A DNA stretch of 64,000 bases from Aliikangiella marina (GCF_007004765.1 NZ_VIKR01000001.1:806001-870000), one strand, 5' to 3'; counted from the first letter of the stretch, positions 1-10,252 are shown. Program-made: numbers and translations. Notes: generated from the letters alone by a model not told the origin.

Positions 1-834
1 GCAGGACCAGGAAAAGATTCAAATGGCAATGATTTCTACGGTCCTTATGATGCGCAAGATTTGATGAACGAATTCAAAGATGAGCTTGGCATTGAAATGG
101 TTCCATTTCAAATGATGGTGTATGTCGAAGAAAAAGCTGAATATGAGCCTATCGACAATATTCAAGAAGGACAAACCGTACTGAATATTTCTGGGACTGA
201 ATTCCGACGTCGATTACAAGAAGGCTTGGATATTCCCGAGTGGTTTTCGTACAAGGAAGTCGTTTCGGAACTTCGCAAGCGTTACCCCGCGCGTCACAAG
301 CAAGGCTTAACAGTGTTTTTCACCGGCCTATCTGGGTCCGGTAAATCTACCATCGCTAATGCACTGTTAACAAAACTGATGGAAATGGGAGACCGTTCAA
401 TTACCTTACTCGATGGGGATGTGGTTCGGAAACATTTGTCGAGCGAACTCGGTTTTTCAAAAGAGCATCGTAACTTAAACATCCAACGGATAGGCTACGT
501 CGCGAGCGAAATTACTAAAAACGGGGGGATTGCTATCTGTGCGCCTATCGCACCTTACAAAGCGACTCGCCGGCATGTTCGAGAAATGATAGAACCCTTG
601 GGCGGATTTGTTGAGATTCATGTGGCGACCAGCTTGGAAGTGTGCGAATCTCGCGATCGTAAAGGTCTTTATGCTAAGGCAAGAGAAGGCATCATCAAAG
701 AGTTTACAGGTATCAGTGACCCTTATGAAACACCGGAAAACCCAGAGTTAAGAATTGATACCGTCGACTGCACGCCTGATGAAGCTGCTCAGCGTATCAT
801 CCTCAAGCTTGAGAATATGGGGTACATCAAGTAA
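1..834 (+). CDS. cysC: Sulfate adenylyltransferase / adenylylsulfate kinase, 3' part (5' end outside window)
   Basis: Bifunctional sulfate-activation enzyme: ATP sulfurylase makes APS and the C-terminal APS kinase phosphorylates it to PAPS for assimilation. The frame is open to the left window edge, and its first codons encode GPGKDSNGNDFYGPYDAQ, typical of the end of the ATP sulfurylase catalytic domain, so the first in-frame Met is internal. A linker leads into an APS kinase domain with the P-loop GLSGSGKST (nt 325-351), followed by LDGDVVRKHLS, ICAPIAPY and a lid region. The kinase domain looks complete, ending in ENMGYIK. A strong terminator follows. The fusion is seen directly; only the 5' extent is unknown. 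Confidence 0.93.
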   Translation, partial: AGPGKDSNGNDFYGPYDAQDLMNEFKDELGIEMVPFQMMVYVEEKAEYEPIDNIQEGQTVLNISGTEFRRRLQEGLDIPEWFSYKEVVSELRKRYPARHKQGLTVFFTGLSGSGKSTIANALLTKLMEMGDRSITLLDGDVVRKHLSSELGFSKEHRNLNIQRIGYVASEITKNGGIAICAPIAPYKATRRHVREMIEPLGGFVEIHVATSLEVCESRDRKGLYAKAREGIIKEFTGISDPYETPENPELRIDTVDCTPDEAAQRIILKLENMGYIK

Positions 835-862
835 CAGGCGTTATCCAAATTAGAGCCAAATA

Positions 863-895
863 GCGAGGTTTGAATTTACAACCTCGCAACTTTTA
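863..895 (+). terminator. Rho-independent terminator after the sulfate-activation gene
   Basis: GCGAGGTT (863-870) pairs perfectly with AACCTCGC (880-887) around a 9-nt loop and is followed by AACTTTTATTCC. It lies 28 nt past the stop codon. Confidence 0.75.
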
Positions 896-969
896 TTCCT
901 TTTTAATCTCAACTCAAAATCTCTGTTCCTTTATACTCCAATCTTTAACGCTAATCCCCTTAAGATTCA

Positions 970-998
970 TTGCTTTATATACTGGTATTAGCTATTAT
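970..998 (+). promoter_or_regulatory. Probable thrS promoter
   Basis: TTGCTT (970-975) and TATTAT (993-998) are separated by 17 bp. The predicted transcript would start near 1005 and include the hairpin at 1037. Inferred from consensus match only. Confidence 0.5.
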
Positions 999-1036
999 CC
1001 GCCTAATTTTTATGGATAAAATCAAGCTTCTGAAGC

Positions 1037-1059
1037 AAAAGCACCGATAAGGTGCTTTT
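1037..1059 (+). promoter_or_regulatory. thrS leader hairpin
   Basis: AAAAGCACC (1037-1045), loop GATAA, GGTGCTTTT (1051-1059) forms a perfect 9-bp stem followed by CGTGCTTTTTC. It lies between the predicted promoter and thrS, so it may be a leader element (E. coli thrS is controlled by a leader operator) or a second terminator of the upstream unit. Confidence 0.45.
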
Positions 1060-1141
1060 CGTGCTTTTTCAGTCGACTAAAATATTTTCAATCGTGGTTT
1101 AATTGATGATTAAACCGAAGAAACAAGGTTAAATTAAAGAA

Positions 1142-3061
1142 ATGCCTGTAATTACGCTTCCTGACGGTAGTCAAAGAGAATTCGATAATGCAGTGACTGT
1201 GTATCAAGTTGCTGCCGACATAGGTCCAGGTCTTGCCAAAGCTGCTTTGGCAGGTAAGGTTGATGGTCAGTTGGTTGATACCAGCTACATCATCGACACC
1301 GATGCTGAGTTGTCTTTGATCACCGACCGTGATGCCGAGGGTTTGGAAGTGATTCGCCACTCTTGTGCGCATTTATTAGCGCAAGCGACTCAAGCCATTT
1401 TTCCAAAAGCTCAAGTTACTATCGGCCCCGTGATTGATGATGGCTTTTATTATGACTTTGCTTTCTCGCGTCCATTTACACCCGATGATTTAGTGGCGAT
1501 TGAAGACAAGATGGCTGAAATCGTTAAAAAAGACCTTCCGGTCGAGAGAACTACAATGGAAAGGGACGAAGCGGTTAAGTTTTTCCGCGATATGGGTGAA
1601 GAGTACAAAGCTGAGATTATTTCTAGTATTCCTGCAGGGGAAGAACTTTCATTGTATCGTCAAGGTGATTTCATCGATTTATGTCGAGGTCCTCATGTAC
1701 CCAGCACGGGGCGTATTAAGGCTTTCAAATTGATGAAATTAGCGGGTGCATACTGGCGCGGTGATTCGAACAACGAAATGCTCCAGCGTGTTTATGGTAC
1801 AGCCTGGGCGAACAAAAAAGATCTCAAAAAATACCTTCATCGATTGGAAGAGGCAGAAAAGCGCGATCATCGAAAAATCGGTAAAGCCTTAAGCTTGTTT
1901 CATTTCCAAGAAGAGTCACCCGGCATGGTGTTTTGGCACAATGATGGATGGACTATTTTTAAGGAATTGGAAACTTATATTCGCCAAGTTCTTCGCGATA
2001 ATGATTACCAAGAGGTTAAAGCACCGCAAGTGCTCGATCGTTCATTGTGGGAAAAGTCCGGTCACTGGGATAAGTTCAAAGACGATATGTTTACAACTGA
2101 GTCGGAAAACCGAACCTATGCAGTAAAACCAATGAATTGTCCTGGCCATATTTTAATTTATAATCAAGGACTTAAGTCTTATCGTGATTTACCACTCAAA
2201 ATCGCAGAGTTTGGCTCCTGTCACCGGAATGAACCATCCGGCGCATTGCACGGCTTGATGCGTGTGCGCGGTTTCACTCAAGATGATGCCCATGTTTTCT
2301 GTACCGAAGCGCAAATACAAGAGGAAGTCAGCAAACTCATTGACATGATTTACGCAGTATATGCTGATTTTGGTTTCGATAAGATAGAAATCAAATTATC
2401 AACCCGCCCAGAAAAACGGGTTGGTGATGATGCGATTTGGGATCAATCTGAAAAAGCGTTAGCTGACGCATTAGTATCGAAAGATATCGAATATGAATTG
2501 CAACCTGGAGAAGGCGCTTTCTACGGCCCTAAAATTGAGTTTGCTTTGAGAGACTGCTTAGATCGCGTGTGGCAATGTGGTACGGTTCAGCTTGATTTTT
2601 CAATGCCCGGTAGATTAGGCGCTGAATATGTTTCAGAAGAGGGTGACAAGAAGATCCCGGTAATGATCCATCGCGCTGTATTAGGATCGTTGGAACGATT
2701 TATCGGCATTTTGATAGAAGAATATGCGGGCAAATTCCCGCCGTGGTTATCGCCAAATCAAGCGGTAATTATGAATATTACTGATAAACAGAGCGATTAT
2801 GTCAAAAAATGTGCGAAATATTTGAATTCTCAAGGGTTTAGAGTAAATTCGGACTTGAGAAACGAGAAAATCGGCTTTAAAATTCGCCAGCACACTTTAC
2901 AACGTGTGCCATTCTTGCTCGTTGCTGGCGACAAAGAGGTGGAGTCCGGCACGCTTTCCGTGAGAACGCGTGGTGGAAAAGATTTAGGCTCGTTGTCTTT
3001 AGAGGATTTCGCTGCTCATTTGCAGGCCGGAATTGAGCAAAAAGGACGCTATGAGGAATAA
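1142..3061 (+). CDS. thrS: Threonine--tRNA ligase
   Basis: Charges tRNA-Thr with threonine in the cytoplasm. At 639 aa it has the usual class II ThrRS length and order: N-terminal TGS domain starting [11 protein letters not shown], the editing domain ([10 protein letters not shown] and the downstream CRGPH), then the class II core with motif 2 around [11 protein letters not shown] and motif 3 in [12 protein letters not shown], and a C-terminal anticodon-binding domain. The zinc-binding Cys of MNCPGH is present. The start is supported by the conserved N-terminus. It heads the classic thrS-infC-rpmI-rplT-pheST-ihfA block. Confidence 0.98.
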   Translation: MPVITLPDGSQREFDNAVTVYQVAADIGPGLAKAALAGKVDGQLVDTSYIIDTDAELSLITDRDAEGLEVIRHSCAHLLAQATQAIFPKAQVTIGPVIDDGFYYDFAFSRPFTPDDLVAIEDKMAEIVKKDLPVERTTMERDEAVKFFRDMGEEYKAEIISSIPAGEELSLYRQGDFIDLCRGPHVPSTGRIKAFKLMKLAGAYWRGDSNNEMLQRVYGTAWANKKDLKKYLHRLEEAEKRDHRKIGKALSLFHFQEESPGMVFWHNDGWTIFKELETYIRQVLRDNDYQEVKAPQVLDRSLWEKSGHWDKFKDDMFTTESENRTYAVKPMNCPGHILIYNQGLKSYRDLPLKIAEFGSCHRNEPSGALHGLMRVRGFTQDDAHVFCTEAQIQEEVSKLIDMIYAVYADFGFDKIEIKLSTRPEKRVGDDAIWDQSEKALADALVSKDIEYELQPGEGAFYGPKIEFALRDCLDRVWQCGTVQLDFSMPGRLGAEYVSEEGDKKIPVMIHRAVLGSLERFIGILIEEYAGKFPPWLSPNQAVIMNITDKQSDYVKKCAKYLNSQGFRVNSDLRNEKIGFKIRQHTLQRVPFLLVAGDKEVESGTLSVRTRGGKDLGSLSLEDFAAHLQAGIEQKGRYEE

Positions 3062-3164
3062 ATCTGAGTAATTCGAGTTGGCGTAGTGGTAAAATATGCG
3101 CTTAACTGAGAGTTTACTCGTATAAGACTCATGCATATTGTTTAAATAGTAGAGGAAATTACAC

Positions 3165-3710
3165 ATTAAAAGACCAAGACCAAAAGCGGGGCAAAGAGAG
3201 CAACGCGCTAGTATAAACGAGGAAATTACCGCACCAGAGGTAAGATTAATCGGGCCAGATGGTGGTGCTATCGGCATTGTTTCTAACAGAGAAGCACAAC
3301 AAGCAGCAGATGATGCTAAGCTGGATTTGGTAGAGATTTCGCCACAGGCTGAGCCGCCTGTTTGCAAAATCATGGACTATGGTAAATTCGTTTTTGAGCA
3401 GAAAAAAGCCAAAGCGGCTGCAAAGAAAAAACAAACCATCGTTCACGTTAAAGAGATTAAGTTTAGGCCAGGGACCGATATTGGTGATTACAATGTCAAA
3501 TTGAGAAAACTGACTCAATTTTTAACTGATGGCGATAAGACCAAAATTACGGTAAGATTCCGCGGTCGTGAAATGGCTCACAAAGAGTTGGGCATGGAGT
3601 TACTCGGCAGAGTCGAGAAAGACTTGGCAGAATTTGGCGAAGTCGAAGCCCGACCAAAACTAGAAGGGCGCCAGATGATCATGGTTATCGCGCCTAAAAA
3701 GAAGAAATAA
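3165..3710 (+). CDS. infC: Translation initiation factor IF-3 (AUU start)
   Basis: Binds the 30S subunit, prevents premature 50S joining and proofreads start-codon choice. The first in-frame ATG (at 3372) would remove the N-terminal domain. Reading back, the frame gives a full 181-aa IF-3 from ATT at 3165, starting [15 protein letters not shown], with AGAGGA (3151-3156) about 8 nt upstream. The N-domain ([17 protein letters not shown]), helical linker ([12 protein letters not shown]) and C-domain ([14 protein letters not shown]) are all present. AUU is the known E. coli infC start and underlies autoregulation by IF-3 itself. Start codon and length together make this call firm. Confidence 0.95.
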   Translation: MKRPRPKAGQREQRASINEEITAPEVRLIGPDGGAIGIVSNREAQQAADDAKLDLVEISPQAEPPVCKIMDYGKFVFEQKKAKAAAKKKQTIVHVKEIKFRPGTDIGDYNVKLRKLTQFLTDGDKTKITVRFRGREMAHKELGMELLGRVEKDLAEFGEVEARPKLEGRQMIMVIAPKKKK

Positions 3711-4022
3711 GCAGTAAGAAGTAGCCACAGGCATTGGTCGCCCGGCTACTAAATAAGTAGCAATGTTTTAAGACCTTCTCGTAGATTGAGGGTCAAAGAG
3801 AAGTCAGTCGCTTCTCTTGAAGAGAATAAGCAGTAACGAGAAATCGCAATCTGCTTTGCTCCTGCAAGGTTTTTGGCAACCCTGTAAGAGCTGGTGAGAA
3901 GACCACGATTTATCCTGGTCTTCTTTTTATTAACACTGTTAGGTAACAAACGGCATAGTTTGTAGTTAATTTAAACTCCATTCAAATTGCGACCTACAGC
4001 TGACATTTGAGGTAAAAGAGAA
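3711..4022 (+). promoter_or_regulatory. Structured infC-rpmI intergenic leader
   Basis: 312 bp without a gene but with three hairpins. AGTAGCC (3720-3726) pairs with GGCTACT (3744-3750). AAGAGAAG (3796-3803) pairs with CTTCTCTT (3811-3818) around 7 nt, with a bulged extension. A terminator follows at 3898-3930. In E. coli the rpmI-rplT cistrons are repressed by L20 through structures in this region; here the spacer is much longer and carries an intrinsic terminator, so a leader/attenuator acting on rpmI-rplT is plausible but unproven. Confidence 0.5.
3898..3930 (+). terminator. Intrinsic terminator or attenuator upstream of rpmI
   Basis: GAAGACCA (3898-3905) and TGGTCTTC (3916-3923) form a perfect 8-bp stem with a 10-nt loop, directly followed by TTTTTATT. 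Rpm I starts 92 nt downstream. Confidence 0.75.
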
Positions 4023-4220
4023 ATGCCAAAAATTAAATCTGATAGTGGCGCGTCAAAGCGCTTCAAAAAAACAGGTAAAGGTGGATACAAGCACGCTCAG
4101 TCGCATCGTCGCCACATTCTTACTAAAAAGAGCTCTAAGCGTAAGCGTCATCTTCGTAACATGGAGATGGTAGCACCTGCTGATGTAGCACAATTGGATC
4201 GTATGATTCCTTACGCGTAA
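4023..4220 (+). CDS. rpmI: 50S ribosomal protein L35
   Basis: 65-aa, very basic ribosomal protein of the large subunit. The sequence starts [15 protein letters not shown] and contains the family signature [15 protein letters not shown] near residues 31-45, with an ending close to L35 proteins generally ([10 protein letters not shown]). It is followed after 18 bp by rplT, the invariant partner. The ATG is preceded by TTGAGGTAAAAGAGAA, giving a good GAGG ribosome-binding site. Confidence 0.97.
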   Translation: MPKIKSDSGASKRFKKTGKGGYKHAQSHRRHILTKKSSKRKRHLRNMEMVAPADVAQLDRMIPYA

Positions 4221-4238
4221 GAATGGGAGAATTAAAGA

Positions 4239-4595
4239 ATGCCTAGAGTAAAACGTGGTGTGACCGCCCATAAGCGTCATAAGAAAGTTTTAAAAGCCGC
4301 TAAAGGTTACTACGGAGCACGTAGCCGTGTTTACCGTGTAGCGAAGCAAGCTGTAATTAAAGCTGCTCAATATGCTTACCGTGACCGTAAACAGCGTAAG
4401 CGTCAGTTCCGCGCTTTGTGGATCCAACGTATCAACGCTGAAGCTCGTGTTAACGGTATGTCATACAGCCAATTCATTAACGGCCTGAAGAAAGCGTCAA
4501 TCGCTATCGACCGTAAAATCTTGGCTGACATTGCTGTTTTTGACAAAGCCGCCTTTGCTGCTTTGGTTGAAAAAGCAAAAGCTGCTCTTGCTTAA
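4239..4595 (+). CDS. rplT: 50S ribosomal protein L20
   Basis: 118-aa basic protein needed early in 50S assembly; in enterobacteria it also represses its own rpmI-rplT mRNA. N-terminus [16 protein letters not shown], the [12 protein letters not shown] stretch and the C-terminal globular part ([20 protein letters not shown]) are canonical. GGGAG lies about 9 nt before the ATG. A strong terminator 67 nt past the stop ends the transcript. Confidence 0.97.
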   Translation: MPRVKRGVTAHKRHKKVLKAAKGYYGARSRVYRVAKQAVIKAAQYAYRDRKQRKRQFRALWIQRINAEARVNGMSYSQFINGLKKASIAIDRKILADIAVFDKAAFAALVEKAKAALA

Positions 4596-4661
4596 GCGCT
4601 AGCTGATTTAAAGCTGACTGAAATAGCTAAAACTATCTCAGTGGCTTAGAAACAGTCGATT

Positions 4662-4693
4662 AAAGGGAAGGGCTATTGTCCTTCCCTTTTTTT
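4662..4693 (+). terminator. Rho-independent terminator after rplT
   Basis: AAAGGGAAGG (4662-4671) pairs with CCTTCCCTTT (4680-4689) around an 8-nt loop, ending in seven T. Confidence 0.88.
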
Positions 4694-4737
4694 ATTAAAA
4701 TCGTTTTTTATTAATACCGATTTTTTATTAATCTCGA
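4688..4737. repeat. Three imperfect 16-17-bp tandem repeats
   Basis: TTTTTTATTAAAATCG (4688-4703), TTTTTTATTAATACCGA (4704-4720) and TTTTTTATTAATCTCGA (4721-4737) follow one another without gaps, the first overlapping the T-tract of the rplT terminator. Confidence 0.7.
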
Positions 4738-4747
4738 AACGTTTCGA
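4734..4747. promoter_or_regulatory. 14-bp perfect palindrome upstream of pheS
   Basis: TCGAAACGTTTCGA is a perfect inverted repeat 112 nt before pheS. The core GAAACGTTTC has the shape of LacI/GalR-family operators; no regulator of that family lies in the window, so this is only an operator candidate. Confidence 0.35.
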
Positions 4748-4858
4748 ACGATCAATAGAATATAGATAGACCTTTCTTGAGTGGGTGTTTTGCTGGAAAG
4801 GTAAAATAGAATAAGTAATCACTGAAACACATAAAACCAAATTAACCGGACAAGTTAA

Positions 4859-5881
<1,023 letters not shown>

Positions 5882-5928
5882 TCTTCAAGCGCTGAGCGCA
5901 AAAAGCGATAAACGATTAAAGAGAAAAT

Positions 5929-5973
5929 ACCCTCGCCAGTAGTAGAGGGGTTGGGAGAGGGGGATGCCCTCCG
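5929..5973. repeat. REP-like G-rich palindromic element between pheS and pheT
   Basis: ACCCTC (5930-5935) can pair with GAGGGGT (5946-5951, one bulge); it is followed by TGGGAGAGGGGGATG and CCCTCC. The GGGGTTGGGAGAGGGG pattern resembles dispersed REP-like repeats in many proteobacteria. It sits in a pheS-pheT gap that is often much shorter. Confidence 0.4.
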
Positions 5974-5995
5974 ATAATTTCTGGAAAACAAAAGA

Positions 5996-8374
5996 ATGAA
6001 AATTAGTGAAAATTGGTTAAGAACTTGGGTTAATCCTGATATCACAACTGAAGAATTGGTCGCTACGCTAACGATGGCGGGCCTTGAGGTTGATGGCACC
6101 GAAGCGTTAGGTGCAGAGTTGGCAGGTATCCTTGTCGGTCAAATAGAGAAAGCAGAGCGTCACCCAGAAGCCGATAAACTGCAAGTTTGTAGTGTGAATG
6201 TCGGCGCAGATGAAAACTTACAAATTATTTGTGGGGCGCCTAATGCTCGCGAAGGGATTAAGGTAGCGGTAGCAACTATTGGCTGTACCTTACCAGGCGA
6301 CTTTAAGATCAAAAAAGCTAAGCTACGCGGCGTTCATTCTTTTGGAATGTTATGTTCTGGAAAAGAATTAGAATTGTCTGATGATCATGATGGCATAATT
6401 GAGCTAAATGAAGCCGCGGAGATAGGCACCCAGTTAGTCGACCACCTCGGTCTTAAAGACACTGCGATTGACATTGATTTAACTCCTAATCGAGGGGACT
6501 GTCTGGGGATCAAAGGTATCGCAACAGAAGTTGGCGTATTGACTCAAACAGAAGTAAATCCCGTTGAAATTAAAACAATCCCTGCAACTATCAACGATAC
6601 TGTTGAGATTAAATTAAGTGCACCGCAGGCGAATCCTCGCTTTGTTGCACGAGTGATGAAAGGTGTCGACATCAATGCAGAGACACCAGAGTGGATGAAA
6701 GCGAGGTTATTAGCGAGTGATATCCGCTCAATCGATCCGGTTGTTGATGTCACCAACTATGTCATGCTTGAACTTGGGCACCCCATGCATGCATTTGATC
6801 TTAATAATCTCGAGGGCGCAATAGAAGTTCGTTACGCTAAAGCCGGTGAAAAATTAACAATGCTCGATGATACGGAGCTTGAATTGCGTGATGACACGCT
6901 GGTTGTTGCAGACGATAAAAAAGCCTTGTCTATGGCCGGAATCATGGGCGGTAAGTTTTCTGGAATTAATGAAAAAACAACTGATCTGTTGTTAGAAGCC
7001 GCCCACTGGGATCCGATTGATATTGCCGGTAAAGCGAGGAGCTATGGTATGCATACCGATGCTTCGCATCGCTTTGAACGAGGTGTTGACTATGATTTGT
7101 GCGCAAAAACCATTGAAAGAGCCACCGAATTATTACTTGAAATAGTGGGTGGCCAAGCGGGCCCTATTGTCGATCAGATTGATCCTGAACATTTCCCTAA
7201 ACCGCGTTCCGTCAAACTCAGAAGTGCGCGTATCGAACGATTGCTCGGCATTCAGATGAGTGAAGAGCAAGTCGAGGACATACTTTCTCGTCTTGGCATG
7301 ACGCTTTCTGCGGACGAAGAGGGGTGGCTGGTTGCTATTCCCAGTCGTCGCTTTGATATCGCCATTGAAGCTGATCTAATCGAAGAGCTGGTACGTGTTT
7401 ATGGATATAACAATGTCCCAAGTCGAAAGCCGGTCGCAGAAATGGCAATGATACGTCAGCCAGAAAACCGCTTACAAAAATTGCAAATTGGCCGACTACT
7501 AGCCGGAAGAGGATACCAAGAAGCGATCACATATTCGTTCATCGACAAAGATTCTCAACAATTAATTGATCCAGGCGTCGAGCCATTACCGTTACTTAAC
7601 CCTATCTCATCAGAGTTGGGCGTAATGAGAACCTCCATTTGGCCTGGCTTGTTAAAAGCCGTCGAATACAACCAAAAGCGTCAAAATGACTTAATCCGGT
7701 TATTTGAAACTGGTCTAAAGTTTGTTCCTGGTGAAGAAGGTTTGGCACAAGTGCCTGTTATTGCTGGGGCTATTTGCGGGCGTCGATACACGGAAAACTG
7801 GGAAGCGGCCAATGACAAGGTCGATTTCTTTGATCTCAAAGGGGATTTAGAGGCTATTTTTGCGTTAACTGCCGCGAGTGACCAATTTGAGTTTGTTGCA
7901 TCGCAGCGTGACGGTCTTCACCCTGGACAAACCGCGAAAATCTTAAGAAATGGCGTCGAGTGCGGATTCATCGGTAAATTGCACCCGCAGACTCAAAAGG
8001 AGTTTGATATTGATGAAGCGGTATTTGTCTTTGAATTAGACCTAAAACGGGTTCTAGGCCGCAAATTGCCTGCTTTTAACCCTCTGTCCAAGTTTCCGGC
8101 CATTCGTCGAGATATTGCAATTTTAGTAAAAGAAAGCGTGACATCTTCGCAAATTGTTGATTTAATTGGACAAACGGCCAAACATTGGCTAAATAATATA
8201 GTGATATTCGATATTTATCGCGGTAAGGGTATAGAGCCCGGATATAAAAGTGTTGCTATTGGCTTTAGCCTCCAGCGTTCGGACCGCACTTTTAAAGAAG
8301 CCGAAATAAATAAAACCTTAGAAAGAATAATTTCAGCGTTAACAGAAAAACTGGATGCAGTTTTGAGGGATTAG
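5996..8374 (+). CDS. pheT: Phenylalanine--tRNA ligase beta subunit
   Basis: Partner of PheS; carries tRNA recognition and the editing domain that hydrolyses Tyr-tRNA-Phe. 792 aa, normal for long bacterial PheT. It opens [12 protein letters not shown], has a tRNA-binding OB fold ([15 protein letters not shown], about residues 48-62), the B3/B4 editing region, the B5 domain, and the C-terminal ferredoxin-like anticodon-binding domain ([12 protein letters not shown]). ihfA begins 2 nt after the stop, so the two are surely cotranscribed. Confidence 0.97.
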   Translation: MKISENWLRTWVNPDITTEELVATLTMAGLEVDGTEALGAELAGILVGQIEKAERHPEADKLQVCSVNVGADENLQIICGAPNAREGIKVAVATIGCTLPGDFKIKKAKLRGVHSFGMLCSGKELELSDDHDGIIELNEAAEIGTQLVDHLGLKDTAIDIDLTPNRGDCLGIKGIATEVGVLTQTEVNPVEIKTIPATINDTVEIKLSAPQANPRFVARVMKGVDINAETPEWMKARLLASDIRSIDPVVDVTNYVMLELGHPMHAFDLNNLEGAIEVRYAKAGEKLTMLDDTELELRDDTLVVADDKKALSMAGIMGGKFSGINEKTTDLLLEAAHWDPIDIAGKARSYGMHTDASHRFERGVDYDLCAKTIERATELLLEIVGGQAGPIVDQIDPEHFPKPRSVKLRSARIERLLGIQMSEEQVEDILSRLGMTLSADEEGWLVAIPSRRFDIAIEADLIEELVRVYGYNNVPSRKPVAEMAMIRQPENRLQKLQIGRLLAGRGYQEAITYSFIDKDSQQLIDPGVEPLPLLNPISSELGVMRTSIWPGLLKAVEYNQKRQNDLIRLFETGLKFVPGEEGLAQVPVIAGAICGRRYTENWEAANDKVDFFDLKGDLEAIFALTAASDQFEFVASQRDGLHPGQTAKILRNGVECGFIGKLHPQTQKEFDIDEAVFVFELDLKRVLGRKLPAFNPLSKFPAIRRDIAILVKESVTSSQIVDLIGQTAKHWLNNIVIFDIYRGKGIEPGYKSVAIGFSLQRSDRTFKEAEINKTLERIISALTEKLDAVLRD

Positions 8375-8376
8375 CG

Positions 8377-8673
8377 ATGGCACTTACAAAAGCAGATATG
8401 GCTGAGCGTTTGTTTGAAGATTTGGGTTTAAACAAACGGGAAGCGAAAGAAATGGTCGAAGGGTTTTACGAAGAAATTCGTAACTCTTTGGCAAGTAACC
8501 GTCAGGTCAAGCTTTCCGGGTTTGGTAACTTTGATCTGCGCGATAAGAAGCAACGTCCTGGACGTAATCCAAAAACAGGCGAAGAGATTCCAATCAGCGC
8601 AAGACGCGTGGTTACTTTTCGCCCTGGTCAAAAATTGAAAGCCCGAGTAGAGGCCTATGCTGGAAGCAAGTAA
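8377..8673 (+). CDS. ihfA: Integration host factor subunit alpha
   Basis: Nucleoid protein that, with IhfB, bends DNA sharply at specific sites. 98 aa with the DNABII fold: [17 protein letters not shown], the beta-arm segment [20 protein letters not shown] containing the minor-groove-inserting Pro, and the closing [12 protein letters not shown]. Position directly behind pheT is the universal gammaproteobacterial arrangement. The stop overlaps the start of the MerR-like gene by 17 bp. Confidence 0.97.
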   Translation: MALTKADMAERLFEDLGLNKREAKEMVEGFYEEIRNSLASNRQVKLSGFGNFDLRDKKQRPGRNPKTGEEIPISARRVVTFRPGQKLKARVEAYAGSK

Positions 8674-9004
8674 TAATAACGAACTATTACCCATCCCAGA
8701 CAAACGCTACTTTACAATAGGTGAAGTGAGCGAGCTTTGTTTGGTTAAACCTCATGTTCTGCGTTACTGGGAGCAAGAGTTTCCTCAGTTGAAACCCGTG
8801 AAAAGGCGAGGCAATAGACGTTATTATCAACGCGATGATGTACTGGTTATTCGTGAAATTCGTGAGTTACTCTACGACCAAGGTTTTACTATCGGCGGTG
8901 CACGCCAACAGTTAGAAACGGCTGATAATGGCGGTGCCAATGGTCAAGTTATTCAAGCAATCATCGATGAGCTTGAAGACGTTCTAAAAATTCTTAAACA
9001 CTAA
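8657..9004 (+). CDS. MerR-family transcriptional regulator downstream of ihfA
   Basis: 115-aa DNA-binding protein. Residues about 18-86 form a MerR winged helix: [23 protein letters not shown], then the wing [14 protein letters not shown] short helical tail (residues 90-115) could dimerise; there is no effector domain and no Cys cluster for metal sensing. A small MerR-like gene after ihfA is conserved in many gammaproteobacteria, but its targets are not known to me. The 17-bp overlap with ihfA implies translational coupling. Confidence 0.88.
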   Translation: MLEASNNNELLPIPDKRYFTIGEVSELCLVKPHVLRYWEQEFPQLKPVKRRGNRRYYQRDDVLVIREIRELLYDQGFTIGGARQQLETADNGGANGQVIQAIIDELEDVLKILKH

Positions 9005-9027
9005 GTTAGATTGTTAAAAGTTATATG

Positions 9028-9048
9028 AGCGATAGTTCATCTATCGCT
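9028..9048 (+). terminator. Hairpin ending the pheST-ihfA-merR unit
   Basis: AGCGATAG (9028-9035) and CTATCGCT (9041-9048) form an 8-bp stem with a 5-nt loop, with an outer AAGTT/AACTT extension. A clear U-tract is missing, so termination would be weak or assisted. Confidence 0.4.
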
Positions 9049-9075
9049 TGCAAACTTGTCAAAATACGGTAAGAT
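9048..9075 (+). promoter_or_regulatory. Probable tRNA-Pro promoter
   Basis: TTGCAA (9048-9053), 16-bp spacer, TAAGAT (9070-9075), then a GC-containing discriminator TCCCGCTC as often seen at stringently controlled tRNA promoters. The tRNA starts about 37 nt past the expected start site. Confidence 0.5.
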
Positions 9076-9119
9076 TCCCGCTCACTCGAGTGGTGAGAAC
9101 CCAAGAGTTTATTTTCAAT

Positions 9120-9196
9120 CGGAGCGTGGCGCAGCCTGGTAGCGCACTTGCATGGGGTGCAAGTGGTCGGAGGTTCAAATCCTCTCGCTCCGACCA
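9120..9196 (+). tRNA. tRNA-Pro (anticodon GGG)
   Basis: 77-nt cloverleaf with encoded CCA. The acceptor stem CGGAGCG/CGCTCCG is perfect; the anticodon stem CTTGC/GCAAG encloses loop ATGGGGT, giving anticodon GGG. The T-arm has GGTTCAAATCC. It reads proline codons CCC and CCU. Confidence 0.97.
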
Positions 9197-9236
9197 ATTT
9201 CTTTATACTTCCTTCAAATAATTCTCGATTCAAGTC

Positions 9237-9262
9237 TTAGTTCGAAAGCGAAACTAATTCTT
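9237..9262 (+). terminator. Possible tRNA-Pro terminator
   Basis: TTAGTTCG (9237-9244), loop AAAG, CGAAACTAA (9249-9257, one bulged A), followed by TTCTTTG. Modest stem and T-tract. Confidence 0.4.
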
Positions 9263-9326
9263 TGATAATTAACAATAACCTGTATACTTAAACCTAGCCA
9301 TTAAACAATTAAAGAAGGTATTTTTC

Positions 9327-10235
9327 TTGTTAAGAATAGGTTTATTTTGCGCTATTCTGTTAATGGGGAGTTCATCCTTCGCTCAGGCATCTTCGAAGAT
9401 CGCGGTTTTTTATCCGCAATCAAAAGAACCTTACCACTCCATTTATCGTGAAATTATTGACGGGGTCCGCTCCGACAGTGAGCATGAAATCATTGAGCAA
9501 ATACTCGATAAAAAATTCGATATTAATGAAATTGTTGCTGAGTTAAAGCAAGAAGAAATTAACCAAGTTATCGCCCTGGGACGAATTGGATATCAGTTGG
9601 CTAAACAGTTACCGAGTGATATTAGCGCAGTCAGCGGCGCACTACCGTTTTCGCCTAATGGTGTCTCTGGTATCAGTCTTATTTCTGAGCCGGCCAATCT
9701 ATTTGATTATTTAAGGCTAGTTGCACCTGAAGTGAAAACTATTCATGTAGCTTATAGTGCGAGAAGCGCTTGGATTATTGATCTTGCGCAAATTGCGGCC
9801 AATGAAAGAAATCTAAATTTTAACGCTAAAATGGTCGCTAATACTGCAGATGCCATTGCTTTTTATACCAACTTGTTTGATTCGAATATTTCAAAAAACG
9901 ATGCCATTTGGTTGCCGGTCGACCGAGTCTCCTCTCATGACAAAGTGACTCTACCCATCATTTTAGAAAAAGCTTGGTCAAACGAAGTCGTCGTGTTTTC
10001 AAGTAAACCTTCGCATGCAAAGCGGGGGGCGTTATTTTCGACTTATCCGAATAATTTTAAACTCGGCCAACGTCTGGCAGGCATGGTTAACGAGTTGGCC
10101 AACACTCCCAAATCACAAAAATTTTCCGCGTTGAAAGATTTGCAGTTAGCCGTGAATTTGCGGACCGCCGCTCACCTAGGACTGAAGTACTCTTCCGAAC
10201 AGCAACAATCCTTCAAGTTAGTGTTTCCTGAGTAA
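9327..10235 (+). CDS. Periplasmic substrate-binding protein of the ABC_sub_bind type
   Basis: 302 aa. A signal peptide is clear (LFCAILLMGSSSFAQAS, cleavage near residue 22). The rest reads as a two-lobed binding protein: KIAVFYPQSKEPYHSIYREI, INQVIALGRIGYQLAKQL, and IWLPVDRVSSHDKVTLPIILEKA fit the ABC_sub_bind family (PF04392-like). No ABC permease or ATPase is adjacent; a histidine kinase starts 17 bp later. I infer a ligand-sensing role for the kinase or the receptor beyond it. The start is TTG, with AAGAAGG 8 nt upstream. Confidence 0.75.
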   Translation: MLRIGLFCAILLMGSSSFAQASSKIAVFYPQSKEPYHSIYREIIDGVRSDSEHEIIEQILDKKFDINEIVAELKQEEINQVIALGRIGYQLAKQLPSDISAVSGALPFSPNGVSGISLISEPANLFDYLRLVAPEVKTIHVAYSARSAWIIDLAQIAANERNLNFNAKMVANTADAIAFYTNLFDSNISKNDAIWLPVDRVSSHDKVTLPIILEKAWSNEVVVFSSKPSHAKRGALFSTYPNNFKLGQRLAGMVNELANTPKSQKFSALKDLQLAVNLRTAAHLGLKYSSEQQQSFKLVFPE

Positions 10236-10252
10236 AAGCTAGGATAGATAAG

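Larger units (their letters stand above)
835..1141 (+). other. Intergenic region between the sulfate-activation gene and thrS
   Basis: No gene is seen. The 307 bp hold, in order, the terminator at 863, a good sigma-70-type promoter at 970-998 and a second hairpin at 1037-1059, leaving thrS a leader of about 135 nt. Confidence 0.6.
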
